DNA of 64,000 nucleotides from an uncultured Flavobacteriales bacterium. Lineage in GTDB: Bacteria > Bacteroidota > Bacteroidia > Flavobacteriales_D > Crocinitomicaceae. This document shows positions 53,737 through 62,602 of this stretch, one piece after another. A program made the position numbers and the translations under genes. Under the pieces are notes generated by a model, which was not told the DNA's origin, searched no databases, and saw only the letters and a list, made by a program, of their open reading frames with translations. Within the stretch, counting starts at the first letter, position 1, and each line of letters starts with the position of its first letter. Location: positions 1 to 64,000 of the forward strand of contig CAIZQH010000013.1 in assembly GCA_903935095.1 (NCBI GenBank), read 5' to 3'.

Positions 53737-56005
53737 GAATCATGTTTGGATTTTCTTTTAATAGCTCCTCGTTCGTATGCTGTTGATTTTCTACCTCTAC
53801 TTCGCCATCCGAATAAATGAGCAGTGAAACAGATCCAAACGAAATGGTGAGTGCTGCTTTCATCAGACAGGCGTTCACACGGGAAAGATTGATCGAATTT
53901 TGTCTTTGGTAGCGTTTCGCCATTGTCTGCGGATAGACTTGACGATCCCGTGGATTTTCTTTGGTGTAAGCGAATTCCATCCAACTTTGACAAAATGGAA
54001 AATAGGTGTTAAAGATTTGATGTGAATACAAGCCTTCTAAACGGATTTTTGCCACATAGATTCCATTTTCCAAATTCCATTTTGGCAAATCCCAACCTAA
54101 CTTGGCAAAGGACTTTACAATCTCTTTCACACGGTAGTTCGTGGTGTCTGCGCTTAACAATCCGGGAAAAGCAGCTTCTGGAAGACGGAGGAATAATAAT
54201 TGTTCGCCGACATCAATACTAGGAAAAGTAAAACTGGAAAACGGCGTGCAATCAATGATATAGGAATACCATTGCACCAAAGAATCTATTTCTTCACGCG
54301 TGTAATGTTCCTTCAAAGTCCGTATGATTTGCTGATGCGCCAATCCATAGACATACGTGCGTTCACTAACACCTAATATCGATATTTTACGCTTGTTATT
54401 GATGTTGGTTTTTGCTTGAATCGGACAGCCATGATCGTATTCTTGATAGAATATCAATTCTTGTTTCGTGTTATATCGACGGCAAACACCATTTCTTAAT
54501 CCATTTGCATAGGAATACGAAACGAGTACATTCCCTAAACTATCTAATTCCTGATAAGGTCCTTCTAGTTTTCCATCCTCGGTATGACGCGTACGGATTT
54601 TGATGCCATTCGAAGCGTATAATTCTTCGATGCGATCGGACTTTTTATGAGGAATCAGGGTTTTAAGTCCGTTTTCGCCTTTGACCTCCTCGTTTTGTTG
54701 AAATTCCTTTTGAATCACTAGACTTTTACTATTTCCGTTGGAATAGTATTCGTTTTGCAAAAAGGAGGTCAAATAAGCCGTCTGCTCGATTTCTACCTCT
54801 TGTGCAAGAACGCCATTTTCAAACCATTCTTTCTGAATCTTTCTTCCCTCCTTGGCGGACTTTTTCGATCCTTCCTCAAAATGAAGCATCGACATTTGTC
54901 CATTCGGGAAATATGCAACATAGGTGGTGTCGGCATTCGGCAAGTGATTCAGGATGGATTTTATTTTCCCATCAGGGTACTTCTCTATTTCGATTTCTTT
55001 TTTGTAATCATTCGCGCGAATCAATGTTTCATAGAGTAAAACACCATCATTGTTCCATTTTTTCATGTAGCCATTACCTTCCTTGTCGATAACTAAATCC
55101 AAAAGCAATTTTCCCTGTTCGTTCCATTCCTTTTTTGCTGGTTGAAACGGATGATTGGAGGTCACGTCGTAGAAATGTTCTGTTTGCAATTGACCATTAT
55201 CGAACCAAGTGCGGTAAAATCCTTGTATGATATTGTCTTTGTACGTCAATTCCACATTTTTCATTCCAAGATAATTGTATCCCACCCATGCTCCATCAGG
55301 ATTCCCATCCTTGTAGCGGCCTTTCGTTTTCACTTTTCCATTTTCATGGTATTCCGTGAAGGGTCCATCTTTAGATGAGTCACGTGAGAATTCGCTCAAT
55401 ATCAATTTATGGTGAAACCTACTAATCAGCACTCCCTCGGTTGAATAATTCTCTTCGTCTCCGAATTGGACGAGTAGCGAAGTATATCCATCGTCATCGA
55501 CCGTATGTGGGGGATGATTCTTGATTTCATATTGGCTAATTTCACTCAAACGCACAAAGGCAAATGATTGAACGAAGCGTTTTTTTCCGTTCAAATGATA
55601 ATCGGTTTGTTTCATGCAGCGACGATCAGATTCATCCAAATAATACACGCAATACATGGCTGGCTGTCCATTTTCCCAATAGCTACGGAGTTCTGCAAGC
55701 ATCCCATCTGGACGATCAGCATACGTTTTTAGAATGATGCGCGGTTTTCCATCTTGAAAATTTGCCTCTTCGGAGATCAAATGTCCATGTAGAAACTCAC
55801 GTCGTTCATAAAGTTGACCTTGAATAAAGAATTCACATTTTCCTTCCAACGGCGTTTTGTAATCTCCTGCCAAATAGGTCGAGAAGACGTAATTACTGCC
55901 TTTTCTGATGTGTGTTTGAAAGGTACAGTTATCTTGTCCATACAACAACTGACTCGTCCAAAAAAACGAAAACAGCCATGCATTAGAAATGGAAAAATGC
56001 TTCAT
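53717..56005 (-). CDS. Exported MORN-variant repeat protein
   Basis: About 762 aa from the ATG at 56005. The frame is open to 56149, but that part translates a G+C-rich intergenic repeat and crosses the next gene, while MKHFSISNAWLFSFFWTSQLLYGQ is a good signal peptide. Residues about 30-520 hold many 20-25-residue repeats of the toxin-antitoxin YwqK/MORN-variant type (YHENGKVKTKGRYKDGNPDG, WFDNGQLQTEHFYD, YFPNGQMSMLHFEEG). A C-terminal domain of about 180 residues (VGEQLLFLRLP, FAKLGWDLPKWNLENGIYVAKIRLEG) lacks the repeats. No T9SS tail is seen. It overlaps the downstream 332-aa gene by 20 bp. Function unknown. Confidence 0.82.
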   Translation of the reverse strand: MKHFSISNAWLFSFFWTSQLLYGQDNCTFQTHIRKGSNYVFSTYLAGDYKTPLEGKCEFFIQGQLYERREFLHGHLISEEANFQDGKPRIILKTYADRPDGMLAELRSYWENGQPAMYCVYYLDESDRRCMKQTDYHLNGKKRFVQSFAFVRLSEISQYEIKNHPPHTVDDDGYTSLLVQFGDEENYSTEGVLISRFHHKLILSEFSRDSSKDGPFTEYHENGKVKTKGRYKDGNPDGAWVGYNYLGMKNVELTYKDNIIQGFYRTWFDNGQLQTEHFYDVTSNHPFQPAKKEWNEQGKLLLDLVIDKEGNGYMKKWNNDGVLLYETLIRANDYKKEIEIEKYPDGKIKSILNHLPNADTTYVAYFPNGQMSMLHFEEGSKKSAKEGRKIQKEWFENGVLAQEVEIEQTAYLTSFLQNEYYSNGNSKSLVIQKEFQQNEEVKGENGLKTLIPHKKSDRIEELYASNGIKIRTRHTEDGKLEGPYQELDSLGNVLVSYSYANGLRNGVCRRYNTKQELIFYQEYDHGCPIQAKTNINNKRKISILGVSERTYVYGLAHQQIIRTLKEHYTREEIDSLVQWYSYIIDCTPFSSFTFPSIDVGEQLLFLRLPEAAFPGLLSADTTNYRVKEIVKSFAKLGWDLPKWNLENGIYVAKIRLEGLYSHQIFNTYFPFCQSWMEFAYTKENPRDRQVYPQTMAKRYQRQNSINLSRVNACLMKAALTISFGSVSLLIYSDGEVEVENQQHTNEELLKENPNMIHEIGWD

Positions 56006-56022
56006 GAACTTCAAATACAACA

Positions 56023-56030
56023 CAAACTTA
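56023..56030 (-). promoter_or_regulatory. -7 promoter element (TAAGTTTG) of the MORN-variant gene
   Basis: Minus-strand TAAGTTTG matches TAnnTTTG, 18 bp before the ATG at 56005. It supports that start over the longer frame. Confidence 0.55.
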
Positions 56031-56049
56031 ATAAAGTTCACCGAAAATG

Positions 56050-56095
56050 AGAGTGGGAGTGAGCGTGAGGCCGCCGCGGCGGGGAGAGCGACAAA
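56050..56095. repeat. Purine-rich repeat with CCGCCGCGGCGG palindrome, copy 2
   Basis: GAGAGTGGGAGTGAGCGTGAG followed by CCGCCGCGGCGG (56071-56082) and GGAGAGCGA. It abuts the stop codon of the methyltransferase gene and matches the copy at 8396. Confidence 0.75.
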
Positions 56096-56096
56096 C

Positions 56097-56690
56097 CTAC
56101 TTTTCTGCAATGACTTGAATAACGGCAGCATTCCCAAAGTGGAACTCACCTTCGTGTACTTCTCGAATTGTTTGATTTATTTTCAACGAAGGAAACGTGC
56201 TTAAGTCAGACCTTAATTCTTCTTCAGAATAAAGCAACGTTGTTGTCATAGGACCACCTGTTTTATAATTCACTTGGTCTTTATGATAAGACTCCATGAC
56301 CAATTTTCCGCCATTTTTCAAGGCCTTGAATAATTGTCCATGTACTTTTTTACGCAACTTCTCTGGAAAATGCCCGAAAATGATCACGATTCCATCCCAG
56401 GTGTTAGCCTCTAAATCCAAGTCATTCAAATCCGCACAAACCGTTTGAATTTGCACACCTTTCATTTCCGCTAATTGATTCATTTTTTTTATTCCTTCTT
56501 CGGAATAGTCTACACAAGTAACATCATGACCTTGTTCTGCTAGAAACACACCATTTCTACCTTCTCCTTCTGCCAAACAGAGAATTTTTGATCCTTCTGG
56601 AAAGCTTTGTTCTTGTAGGAAATCATTTGCTTGCAACCCGTATGCAAACACTTTTTCTTTATACCGTTCATTCCAAAATTCAACGTGCAT
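56097..56690 (-). CDS. Class I SAM methyltransferase, TehB-like
   Basis: 197 aa, cytoplasmic. It begins FWNERYKEKVFAYGLQANDFL, the pattern of small TehB/thiol-type methyltransferases. Motif I is ILCLAEGEGRNG (36-47), and D61 follows in VTCVDYSEEG. GIVIIFGHFP and LKNGGKLVMESYH complete the fold. These enzymes often methylate sulfur, selenium or tellurium nucleophiles, but the substrate here is unproven. It is the last of four closely packed minus-strand genes that include a sulfur dioxygenase-like enzyme and a sulfite exporter-family protein, so S-methylation is a reasonable guess. Confidence 0.85.
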   Translation of the reverse strand: MHVEFWNERYKEKVFAYGLQANDFLQEQSFPEGSKILCLAEGEGRNGVFLAEQGHDVTCVDYSEEGIKKMNQLAEMKGVQIQTVCADLNDLDLEANTWDGIVIIFGHFPEKLRKKVHGQLFKALKNGGKLVMESYHKDQVNYKTGGPMTTTLLYSEEELRSDLSTFPSLKINQTIREVHEGEFHFGNAAVIQVIAEK

Positions 56691-56691
56691 A

Positions 56692-58290
56692 TTAATCTAT
56701 ATTTACTTGAACAACGCGTGTATACTTGTCGTCAAAAATGAAATTAAAAAAATAACTACCCTTCGCCAACGGTGCATCATCGTTGTAGCGAAATGCTTTC
56801 ACTCCCGTTTTTTGTTTCTCGTAATATTTTTCCATCACAATTTTACCTTCCAAATTGGTGACAAATAATTCTACGTTACTCTTATATGGACATTGAAACT
56901 TCATATCCATTTCACCATGTGATGGATTGGGAAATACATTGACATCAAATAAATTAGCTCCGGGAATGACGGATGCTTGTCCAGTGCTTGCTCGAACCAA
57001 CCAAACTTCGAACATTGTAGACTGCGCTGAAGTCACTCCGGTATTATTCACGGAAAATGGATTTGCTTCGGTGCTTTTTATTCCACCAACTATGTAACCT
57101 ATACGCAGTGAATCTGCCGTAATTTGCGCTAAATCGATGATTTCGTTCCCTAGAGATGGAACCGAAAAATCGTTAAAAAAACGCGCGGAAGAACCGGTTA
57201 ACGCTGGCATTTCTATCGAAAACATGGATTCTTCGAATTGTCCATTTTGTGTCATGGACAAACGGCTAATCGTCTTCACGAACGGAACATTCGCATCACT
57301 TGTCAAAACACCATTCACATACGAATACTGACTAATTCCACCAAAGAAAACATGATGCATTTGCTGCGAAGCCGAATCATAGAACGAAGCTTTTGCCGAA
57401 TGGTAGTGACTTAAATATTGGTTGAAATCTGTTCGAGGCACATAGTTATTCGCGTGAATTTCCACAGGATACAAAAACGGTAAATCTGCATTCAGTTGAA
57501 AAACTCCCGCTGAAATCAAGTATCCAAATTCATTGTTCGGATACTTCATCGGCAATAGATTGTAGTCACGTCGGTGTAAATGAACCTGATCCAACTGCTC
57601 ATTGTAATTCGAGATAGCCAATTGACCATTTACGTTGGAAACCTGAAAGCTTCGAATAGCGCTAACATAAGTTTGAACATACGTTGCTCCTCCCATTGGA
57701 TTATAGCGTCCATCAAAACGATGTCCTCCAACCAAATAGAAAGTAGAATCAATCATTCCAAGATTTCCACCCGTAACAGCGAAGCGCTCATCCGTAAGTT
57801 GAATAAAATTAGGACTGATATCCATTCCGTTTAAAATGTCATTGACTAATCCGTTTAAATCAATTTCAGTAAGTTTTGGAAAAGTAATGTGGTCATTCGC
57901 ACTCGGACTAAAACCATAGCCACCAGCAATGTAAAGTTTATCTCCTACTTGAAATTCATTCATATTGGTAGATTGTAATTGTTCCTTTAATCCAACAGGT
58001 AAAGTATTCACTGAAGCTGTCCAATATTGATTATTTGCTTTATCCAAGACATAGATCAACTCATTGTTATTACTAGCCGGAAATGCGTTAAAAGGCTGAC
58101 GTGCATGCAAGCCATCTTTTCGTCCACCAATGATGATCCATTTCCCATTCAGCTCTGCACTCGCAAAGGAATGTAGTCCAGGAAGATCGAGCAAGGAAGT
58201 GGGAATCAATTTAATCTCGAATGGAAACTGGGTTGTTTGAGCAAAGATTCCACTGCTCGCAAGAACGAGTAAAAAAAGTATTTTTTTCAT
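56692..58290 (-). CDS. Kelch-like secreted protein with T9SS type A sorting domain
   Basis: 532 aa with signal peptide (VLASSGIFAQ). Residues about 25-400 show kelch-type beta-propeller blades: KWIIIGGRKDGLHARQ, DKLYIAGGYGF, STFYLVGGHRF, HHVFFGGISQY and RIGYIVGGIKS. The final 85 residues (DVNVFPNPSHGEMDMKF...LAKGSYFFNF) are the T9SS signal. It lies 11 bp after the TauE/SafE gene and 1 bp before the methyltransferase gene, an unusual position for a secreted protein. Probable protein or glycan binding; function unknown. Confidence 0.87.
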   Translation of the reverse strand: MKKILFLLVLASSGIFAQTTQFPFEIKLIPTSLLDLPGLHSFASAELNGKWIIIGGRKDGLHARQPFNAFPASNNNELIYVLDKANNQYWTASVNTLPVGLKEQLQSTNMNEFQVGDKLYIAGGYGFSPSANDHITFPKLTEIDLNGLVNDILNGMDISPNFIQLTDERFAVTGGNLGMIDSTFYLVGGHRFDGRYNPMGGATYVQTYVSAIRSFQVSNVNGQLAISNYNEQLDQVHLHRRDYNLLPMKYPNNEFGYLISAGVFQLNADLPFLYPVEIHANNYVPRTDFNQYLSHYHSAKASFYDSASQQMHHVFFGGISQYSYVNGVLTSDANVPFVKTISRLSMTQNGQFEESMFSIEMPALTGSSARFFNDFSVPSLGNEIIDLAQITADSLRIGYIVGGIKSTEANPFSVNNTGVTSAQSTMFEVWLVRASTGQASVIPGANLFDVNVFPNPSHGEMDMKFQCPYKSNVELFVTNLEGKIVMEKYYEKQKTGVKAFRYNDDAPLAKGSYFFNFIFDDKYTRVVQVNID

Positions 58291-58301
58291 TTTTTTTTAT
58301 G

Positions 58302-59108
58302 TTAACGCAACATGACTTGAAACTCATTGTAGAAAATAAAGGCGCCCATCAGCAGGACAAACCATGCAAATCCCTTTCGAAGAAGGTTCGTTTCCATTTT
58401 TTTGGCAAGTTTTCCGCCGACCAAAATACCGATCACCGCCAGTAAGGTGAGTAATCCTAAAAATCTCCAATCCATCAGCGAACCTTGTATCCAAACATCT
58501 CCTGTAAATCCAACCAACGAATTTACCGCGATAATGAGTAGAGATGTTCCAACGGAAATTTTCATGGATAATTTGCTAAACATGACCAAAGCAGGAACGA
58601 TTAAGAATCCACCTCCTACTCCGACAAGTCCGGTAAGTACACCAACGATTGCCCCTTGAAACATGAGTGGATAATTATTCCATTCAAACGCTTTTTTTTC
58701 TTGCTCTATTTCCGTTGATTTTCGTAACATGTTCAATGCCGCAAATAACATGAGAACCGAAAACAAAACCAACATCGCATTCGATTTTGTCAAAACAAGG
58801 TGTTCTGATGAAAAAATCAGATCTGGAATTGTTGGCAAAATCCACTTGCGTGTACTAAACACAGTCAACATGGATGGAAGTCCAAAAAGCAACGCTGTTC
58901 GTAAATCCACTTCCTTTTGTTGCCACTTGGGCAGGAAACCTACTAAACTCGTTATACCAACGATAAAAAGCGAATACGCTGTTCCTAGTTCCGGTTGAAC
59001 GTGAAACAAATAAACAAGAACGGGGACAGTTAAAATAGAACCTCCCCCGCCAATTAAGCCCAGAATAAGTCCAATTAATACCGCTGCCACATATCCAAAA
59101 AGCTCCAC
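58302..59108 (-). CDS. TauE/SafE-family sulfite/sulfoacetate exporter-like permease
   Basis: 268 aa. About eight transmembrane helices in two inverted halves, each starting with the glycine signature (GLIGGGGSILTVPVLVYLF near residue 17; GLVGVGGGFLIVPALVMF near 160). The family exports sulfite, sulfoacetate or related anions, or takes up sulfur compounds. The start is a GTG at 59108 that directly follows the TAA stop of the sulfur dioxygenase-like gene (TAAGTG), so translation is coupled. Export of sulfite made by the upstream enzyme is the simplest reading. Confidence 0.9.
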   Translation of the reverse strand: MELFGYVAAVLIGLILGLIGGGGSILTVPVLVYLFHVQPELGTAYSLFIVGITSLVGFLPKWQQKEVDLRTALLFGLPSMLTVFSTRKWILPTIPDLIFSSEHLVLTKSNAMLVLFSVLMLFAALNMLRKSTEIEQEKKAFEWNNYPLMFQGAIVGVLTGLVGVGGGFLIVPALVMFSKLSMKISVGTSLLIIAVNSLVGFTGDVWIQGSLMDWRFLGLLTLLAVIGILVGGKLAKKMETNLLRKGFAWFVLLMGAFIFYNEFQVMLR

Positions 59109-60521
59109 TTATTTTAGAACTTTACTCTGACAGATGAAATCTGACGTTGGAACGGCTGTTTTTGCAATTGCAACAAATCCACCATCAACCTCTGAAAAAT
59201 TTCTAAATCCGCGTGCTTGTAAAATACTTGCGGCAATCATGCTACGGTATCCACCTTGACAATGTAAAAAGAAATGTTCGTTTGGATTGATGTCTTTTGT
59301 CCACTCGTTAATATACGCAAGCGGCTTGCTAAACGCTTCTGATACGTGTTCAGCTGCGTATTCTCCTTCTTTGCGCACATCGATCACTAGTGATTTATTC
59401 AACTCAAACTGTTTTGCAAATGTCTCTGTTGTGATACGGGTTACTTGATCCACTTCTTTTCCGGAAGACTTCCAAGCGTCAAATCCACCATCGAGGTATC
59501 CAACAACGTGGTCAAATCCAACACGGCTTAATCGTGTGATCACTTCTTCTTCCATTCCTGGATCTGTCACCAATAATATTTCTTGTTTTACGTCTCCAAT
59601 CAATGCGCCAACCCACGGGGCAAAATCACCTTTTATTCCAATGTTAATGGCATTTGGGACAAATCCAAGGGTAAATGAGGCTGCAGGACGTGTATCCAAA
59701 ATAAGGGCATTTGTCGATTCAGCAACTAATTCAAATGCTTCAGGAGCAAGTGGAGTCATTGAACGTAATTTCACCTCATCAAAAGGATCGTAACCACCTT
59801 TATTCATCGCTACATTGAATCCAAAATAAGCCGGAGGAGGTAGAAGCCCATCTGTAACCGCCTCAATGAATGCCTCTTTGTTTGGTTGATTCAAGGCGTA
59901 GTTCATTTTTTTCTGATTCCCTAAGGTATCAACCGTTTCCTTCATCATGTTTTTACCACATGCTGATCCAGCTCCGTGCGCCGGATAAACGGTAATATCA
60001 TCCGCCAATGGCATGATTTTATTCGTCAAACTCTCGTAAAGAAGACCTGCCAATTGTTCTTGCGTCATGTGGGCAGCTTTTTGCGCCAAATCTGGACGAC
60101 CGACATCACCTAAGAATAAGGTATCCCCAGAGAACAATGCCACATCTTTTCCATGTTCATCCATTAACAGGAAACATGAGCTTTCCATGGTATGTCCGGG
60201 AGTGTGTAATACTTTGATTTTAACAGAACCAATCTCAAATACTTGTTCATCTGTTGCAACGATTGCTTCAAAAGCGGGATTAGCTGATGGACCATAAACG
60301 ATTGCTGCACCGGTTTTTTTACTTAAATCTAAATGACCCGAAACAAAATCAGCATGGAAATGTGTCTCGAAAATATATTTTAGGTTCACACCATCTTCTT
60401 TTAATCGAGCTAAATAAGGTTCTACTTCTCTTAAAGGATCTATGATGAGTGCTTCGTTTCCACTAACAATATAATAAGCTCCTTGAGCTAAGCATCCGGT
60501 ATAAATTTGTTCTATTTTCAT
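59109..60521 (-). CDS. Metallo-beta-lactamase fold persulfide dioxygenase-like protein with two rhodanese domains
   Basis: 470 aa. The N-terminal metallo-beta-lactamase domain (1-240) has T53-H-F-H-A-D58 and, later, FSGDTLFLGDVGRPDLA and PAHGAGSACG, as in ETHE1/Blh sulfur dioxygenases. Two rhodanese domains follow: the first (about 270-355) lacks a catalytic Cys, the second (about 370-460) has C421 in FLHCQGGYRS. Family role: oxidation of glutathione or protein persulfide to sulfite, with sulfur relay by the rhodanese. A -7 element lies upstream, and a TauE/SafE permease gene follows without a gap. Confidence 0.93.
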   Translation of the reverse strand: MKIEQIYTGCLAQGAYYIVSGNEALIIDPLREVEPYLARLKEDGVNLKYIFETHFHADFVSGHLDLSKKTGAAIVYGPSANPAFEAIVATDEQVFEIGSVKIKVLHTPGHTMESSCFLLMDEHGKDVALFSGDTLFLGDVGRPDLAQKAAHMTQEQLAGLLYESLTNKIMPLADDITVYPAHGAGSACGKNMMKETVDTLGNQKKMNYALNQPNKEAFIEAVTDGLLPPPAYFGFNVAMNKGGYDPFDEVKLRSMTPLAPEAFELVAESTNALILDTRPAASFTLGFVPNAINIGIKGDFAPWVGALIGDVKQEILLVTDPGMEEEVITRLSRVGFDHVVGYLDGGFDAWKSSGKEVDQVTRITTETFAKQFELNKSLVIDVRKEGEYAAEHVSEAFSKPLAYINEWTKDINPNEHFFLHCQGGYRSMIAASILQARGFRNFSEVDGGFVAIAKTAVPTSDFICQSKVLK

Positions 60522-60543
60522 ATGCTTTCAGTTATTTACAGTA

Positions 60544-60551
60544 CAAAGATA
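60544..60551 (-). promoter_or_regulatory. -7 promoter element (TATCTTTG) of the sulfur-handling run
   Basis: Minus-strand TATCTTTG, a perfect TAnnTTTG, 22 bp before the ATG at 60521; TTTTG lies 16 bp further upstream. Confidence 0.6.
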
Positions 60552-60617
60552 AAGTACCTATTCAAATCAAAAGGTGATATAAGTCACAAATTGAAATTTG
60601 AAACTTGTTAAAACAAA

Positions 60618-60641
60618 AAAAGACATCCCAAGATGTCTTTT
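60618..60641 (-). terminator. Terminator of the chalcone-isomerase-like gene
   Basis: A perfect 10-bp stem AAAAGACATC/GATGTCTTTT with a 4-base loop, symmetric and flanked by A/T runs. Confidence 0.85.
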
Positions 60642-60663
60642 CATTTTTTTTATTTTCCATGGA

Positions 60664-61218
60664 CTATCCTTTGCCCAACATTCCTTTTTTCAAGTTCTCA
60701 TCGGCCGGTTTTGAACCGAACCAAATGGAGAAAAGTGCTTTTTTGAAATCGTAACCAGGAATTGTTCCTTTTACCACTCCGTTTTTCGTTACTTTCAATC
60801 CTTTATCTGGTGTGTAATCGAAATGAATCACATCACCGATTTTAAATTCATCTGAAAAGAAACCGATGAATTTCTTTTTATCCTCTGCTGATGCTTTGGA
60901 CGTAGCATTCGCGAATCCTTCGTTTACTGACTCAAGAAAACGTTCACGCGTTACACTACTAGAAATAATTTTGATGTGAATCGCCATTTCTTCTGTACCG
61001 TAAATTACTTTACTTGCATCCGTTGTTTTTACTTCTAAGTAAAGCGCAGCAACGTATAAGTCCATCCAGTATTTTTCGCGTAATCCACCACCGTTTAAAA
61101 CCAATTCGTTTTTACCGATTTTTTCCGTCAACGGAAACTTCACTCCATTAATCGTTTTTGTTTGTGCAAAAGATTCTAATCCAATAAATAAGAAAAGAAG
61201 TAAGGTTAAGTTTTTCAT
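60664..61218 (-). CDS. Chalcone-isomerase-like exported protein
   Basis: 184 aa with signal peptide (LLLFLFIGLESFAQ). The core NGVKFPLTEKIGKNELVLNG, GLREKYWMDLYVAALYLE and SVNEGFANA...KFIGFFSDEFKIGD matches the bacterial chalcone-isomerase-like family, ending in PGYDFKKALFSIWFG.KPAD.NLKKGML. Bacterial members bind fatty acids or similar ligands and generally lack flavonoid isomerase activity; the ligand here is unknown. Single-gene unit with a good promoter and terminator. Confidence 0.9.
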   Translation of the reverse strand: MKNLTLLLFLFIGLESFAQTKTINGVKFPLTEKIGKNELVLNGGGLREKYWMDLYVAALYLEVKTTDASKVIYGTEEMAIHIKIISSSVTRERFLESVNEGFANATSKASAEDKKKFIGFFSDEFKIGDVIHFDYTPDKGLKVTKNGVVKGTIPGYDFKKALFSIWFGSKPADENLKKGMLGKG

Positions 61219-61238
61219 AATTAAGTTTTTTGGTTTCT

Positions 61239-61270
61239 CAAAAATAAGGAATGAAAATTAATTTTCCAAA
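61239..61270 (-). promoter_or_regulatory. Promoter of the chalcone-isomerase-like gene
   Basis: Minus strand TTTG (61270-61267), 20 bp, TATTTTTG (61246-61239): full -33/-7 match, 20 bp before the ATG. Confidence 0.7.
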
Positions 61271-61276
61271 GTTATG

Positions 61277-62494
61277 TTAATCTGCCCATTCATTTGGATC
61301 AGAATTTTCTTCGATCAGTTTCTTCCAATTGTAATTTAAATCTTCGGTATCCTCAATAATGGACATGTAATCTTTATTATCGATATCGTAACGCAAGATT
61401 TCTTCTCCTGTGTACGCCTCTATCGCATCCAAAAATGCTACTTCTTCTTCACTACAGAAGGATAATGCTTGTCCGGTTTGTTGTCCACGCCCAGTTCGGC
61501 CACAACGGTGAACATAATTCTCCGGGGAATCGGGTAAATCGTAGTTAATGACGTAATCCATATTGGGAATATCAATTCCACGGCACGCAACATCAGTAGT
61601 AATTAACACTTGATTCTCTGTTGAACGAAAACGATCTAAGATCGCAAAACGATCTTCTTGTTCCTTTCCACCATGTAAGGCTTCGGCCTTCACTCCTACT
61701 CGTTCCATTGCGGAGACGACACGTTCCGCACGGACTTTTGTTCGGACAAACACCAAGAATTTAAATTCTGGGTATTCCTTGATCATGTTCTCTAAGAAGA
61801 AACGCTTGTCATCCATTTCAATAAAAGCTACCGCATGTGTGACATTTTTCGACACTGGATTTTTAGGCGATATTTGAATACGTATGGCATCTTTTACGAC
61901 ATCATAAGCCAATGATTTAATTTTCTTAGATATCGTTGCCGTAAAAAACAAGGTCTGGCGATTTTTCGGTATTTTTTTTAACACATCGTGGATATCCTTC
62001 GTAAAACCTAGGTCCAACATTAAATCTGCTTCGTCCAAAACAAGAACCTCCAATTTGGAAATATCAATGAATCCCTGTGCAATTAAATCGAACATCCGTC
62101 CCGGTGTTGATACCAGCACGTCCAAACTACCCTTTAAACGATCAATTTGTTTTTCCTGTTCAACGCCTCCGTATAATCCTAGAACACTAACTGGAGTTTT
62201 GGCACCAATTTGAACCACCACATCCGAAATTTGCTTGGCTAATTCTCTTGTCGGAACGAGCACTAATCCACGAATTCCTTTATATGATCCTCGTTTTTTT
62301 GTTGCGAACTTATGAATCATCGGAATAACAAAGGCAGCCGTTTTACCGGTACCTGTTTGAGCAACCGCCATCACATCCTCACCATCTAAAATATGTTTAA
62401 TGGCGCGGTGTTGAATATCGGTTGGACGCTTGAATCCGAGGATGTCAAGTTGGTCTTTGATTTCATCAATAAGGGAATAGTCCTTGAATTTCAT
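61277..62494 (-). CDS. DEAD-box RNA helicase
   Basis: 405 aa. Motifs: Q motif (TDIQHRAIKHI), Walker A AQTGTGKT, PTRELA, STPGRMFDL, DEAD in LVLDEADLMLDLGF, TATIS, FVRTKVRAERV, TDVACRGIDIPNMDYVINYD and HRCGRTGRG. The short acidic C-terminus (NYNWKKLIEENSDPNEWAD) lacks the basic tail of the other helicase in this window. RNA remodelling in ribosome biogenesis or cold adaptation is the family role. The promoter -7 element lies almost on the start codon. Confidence 0.94.
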   Translation of the reverse strand: MKFKDYSLIDEIKDQLDILGFKRPTDIQHRAIKHILDGEDVMAVAQTGTGKTAAFVIPMIHKFATKKRGSYKGIRGLVLVPTRELAKQISDVVVQIGAKTPVSVLGLYGGVEQEKQIDRLKGSLDVLVSTPGRMFDLIAQGFIDISKLEVLVLDEADLMLDLGFTKDIHDVLKKIPKNRQTLFFTATISKKIKSLAYDVVKDAIRIQISPKNPVSKNVTHAVAFIEMDDKRFFLENMIKEYPEFKFLVFVRTKVRAERVVSAMERVGVKAEALHGGKEQEDRFAILDRFRSTENQVLITTDVACRGIDIPNMDYVINYDLPDSPENYVHRCGRTGRGQQTGQALSFCSEEEVAFLDAIEAYTGEEILRYDIDNKDYMSIIEDTEDLNYNWKKLIEENSDPNEWAD

Positions 62495-62498
62495 GCAA

Positions 62499-62506
62499 CA
62501 AAGGTA
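62499..62506 (-). promoter_or_regulatory. -7 element (TACCTTTG) next to the DEAD-box helicase start
   Basis: Minus-strand TACCTTTG ends only 4 bp before the ATG at 62494, so transcription would start at or just inside the first codon (leaderless mRNA) unless a later start is used. Confidence 0.5.
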
Positions 62507-62602
62507 AGCATGTTTCTGTTGGAAAGAGCCATCAATCAGTCAATTGCTTTGGGAAATGAACCTTTTTCCAGGACACGTGTAAGCAAGGAAAAACAGATAA
62601 AC

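Noticed and set aside
56006-56149. N-terminal extension of the MORN-variant protein
   Set aside because: It translates the CCGCCGCGGCGG repeat and overlaps the methyltransferase gene; a promoter -7 element and a proper signal peptide support the start at 56005.
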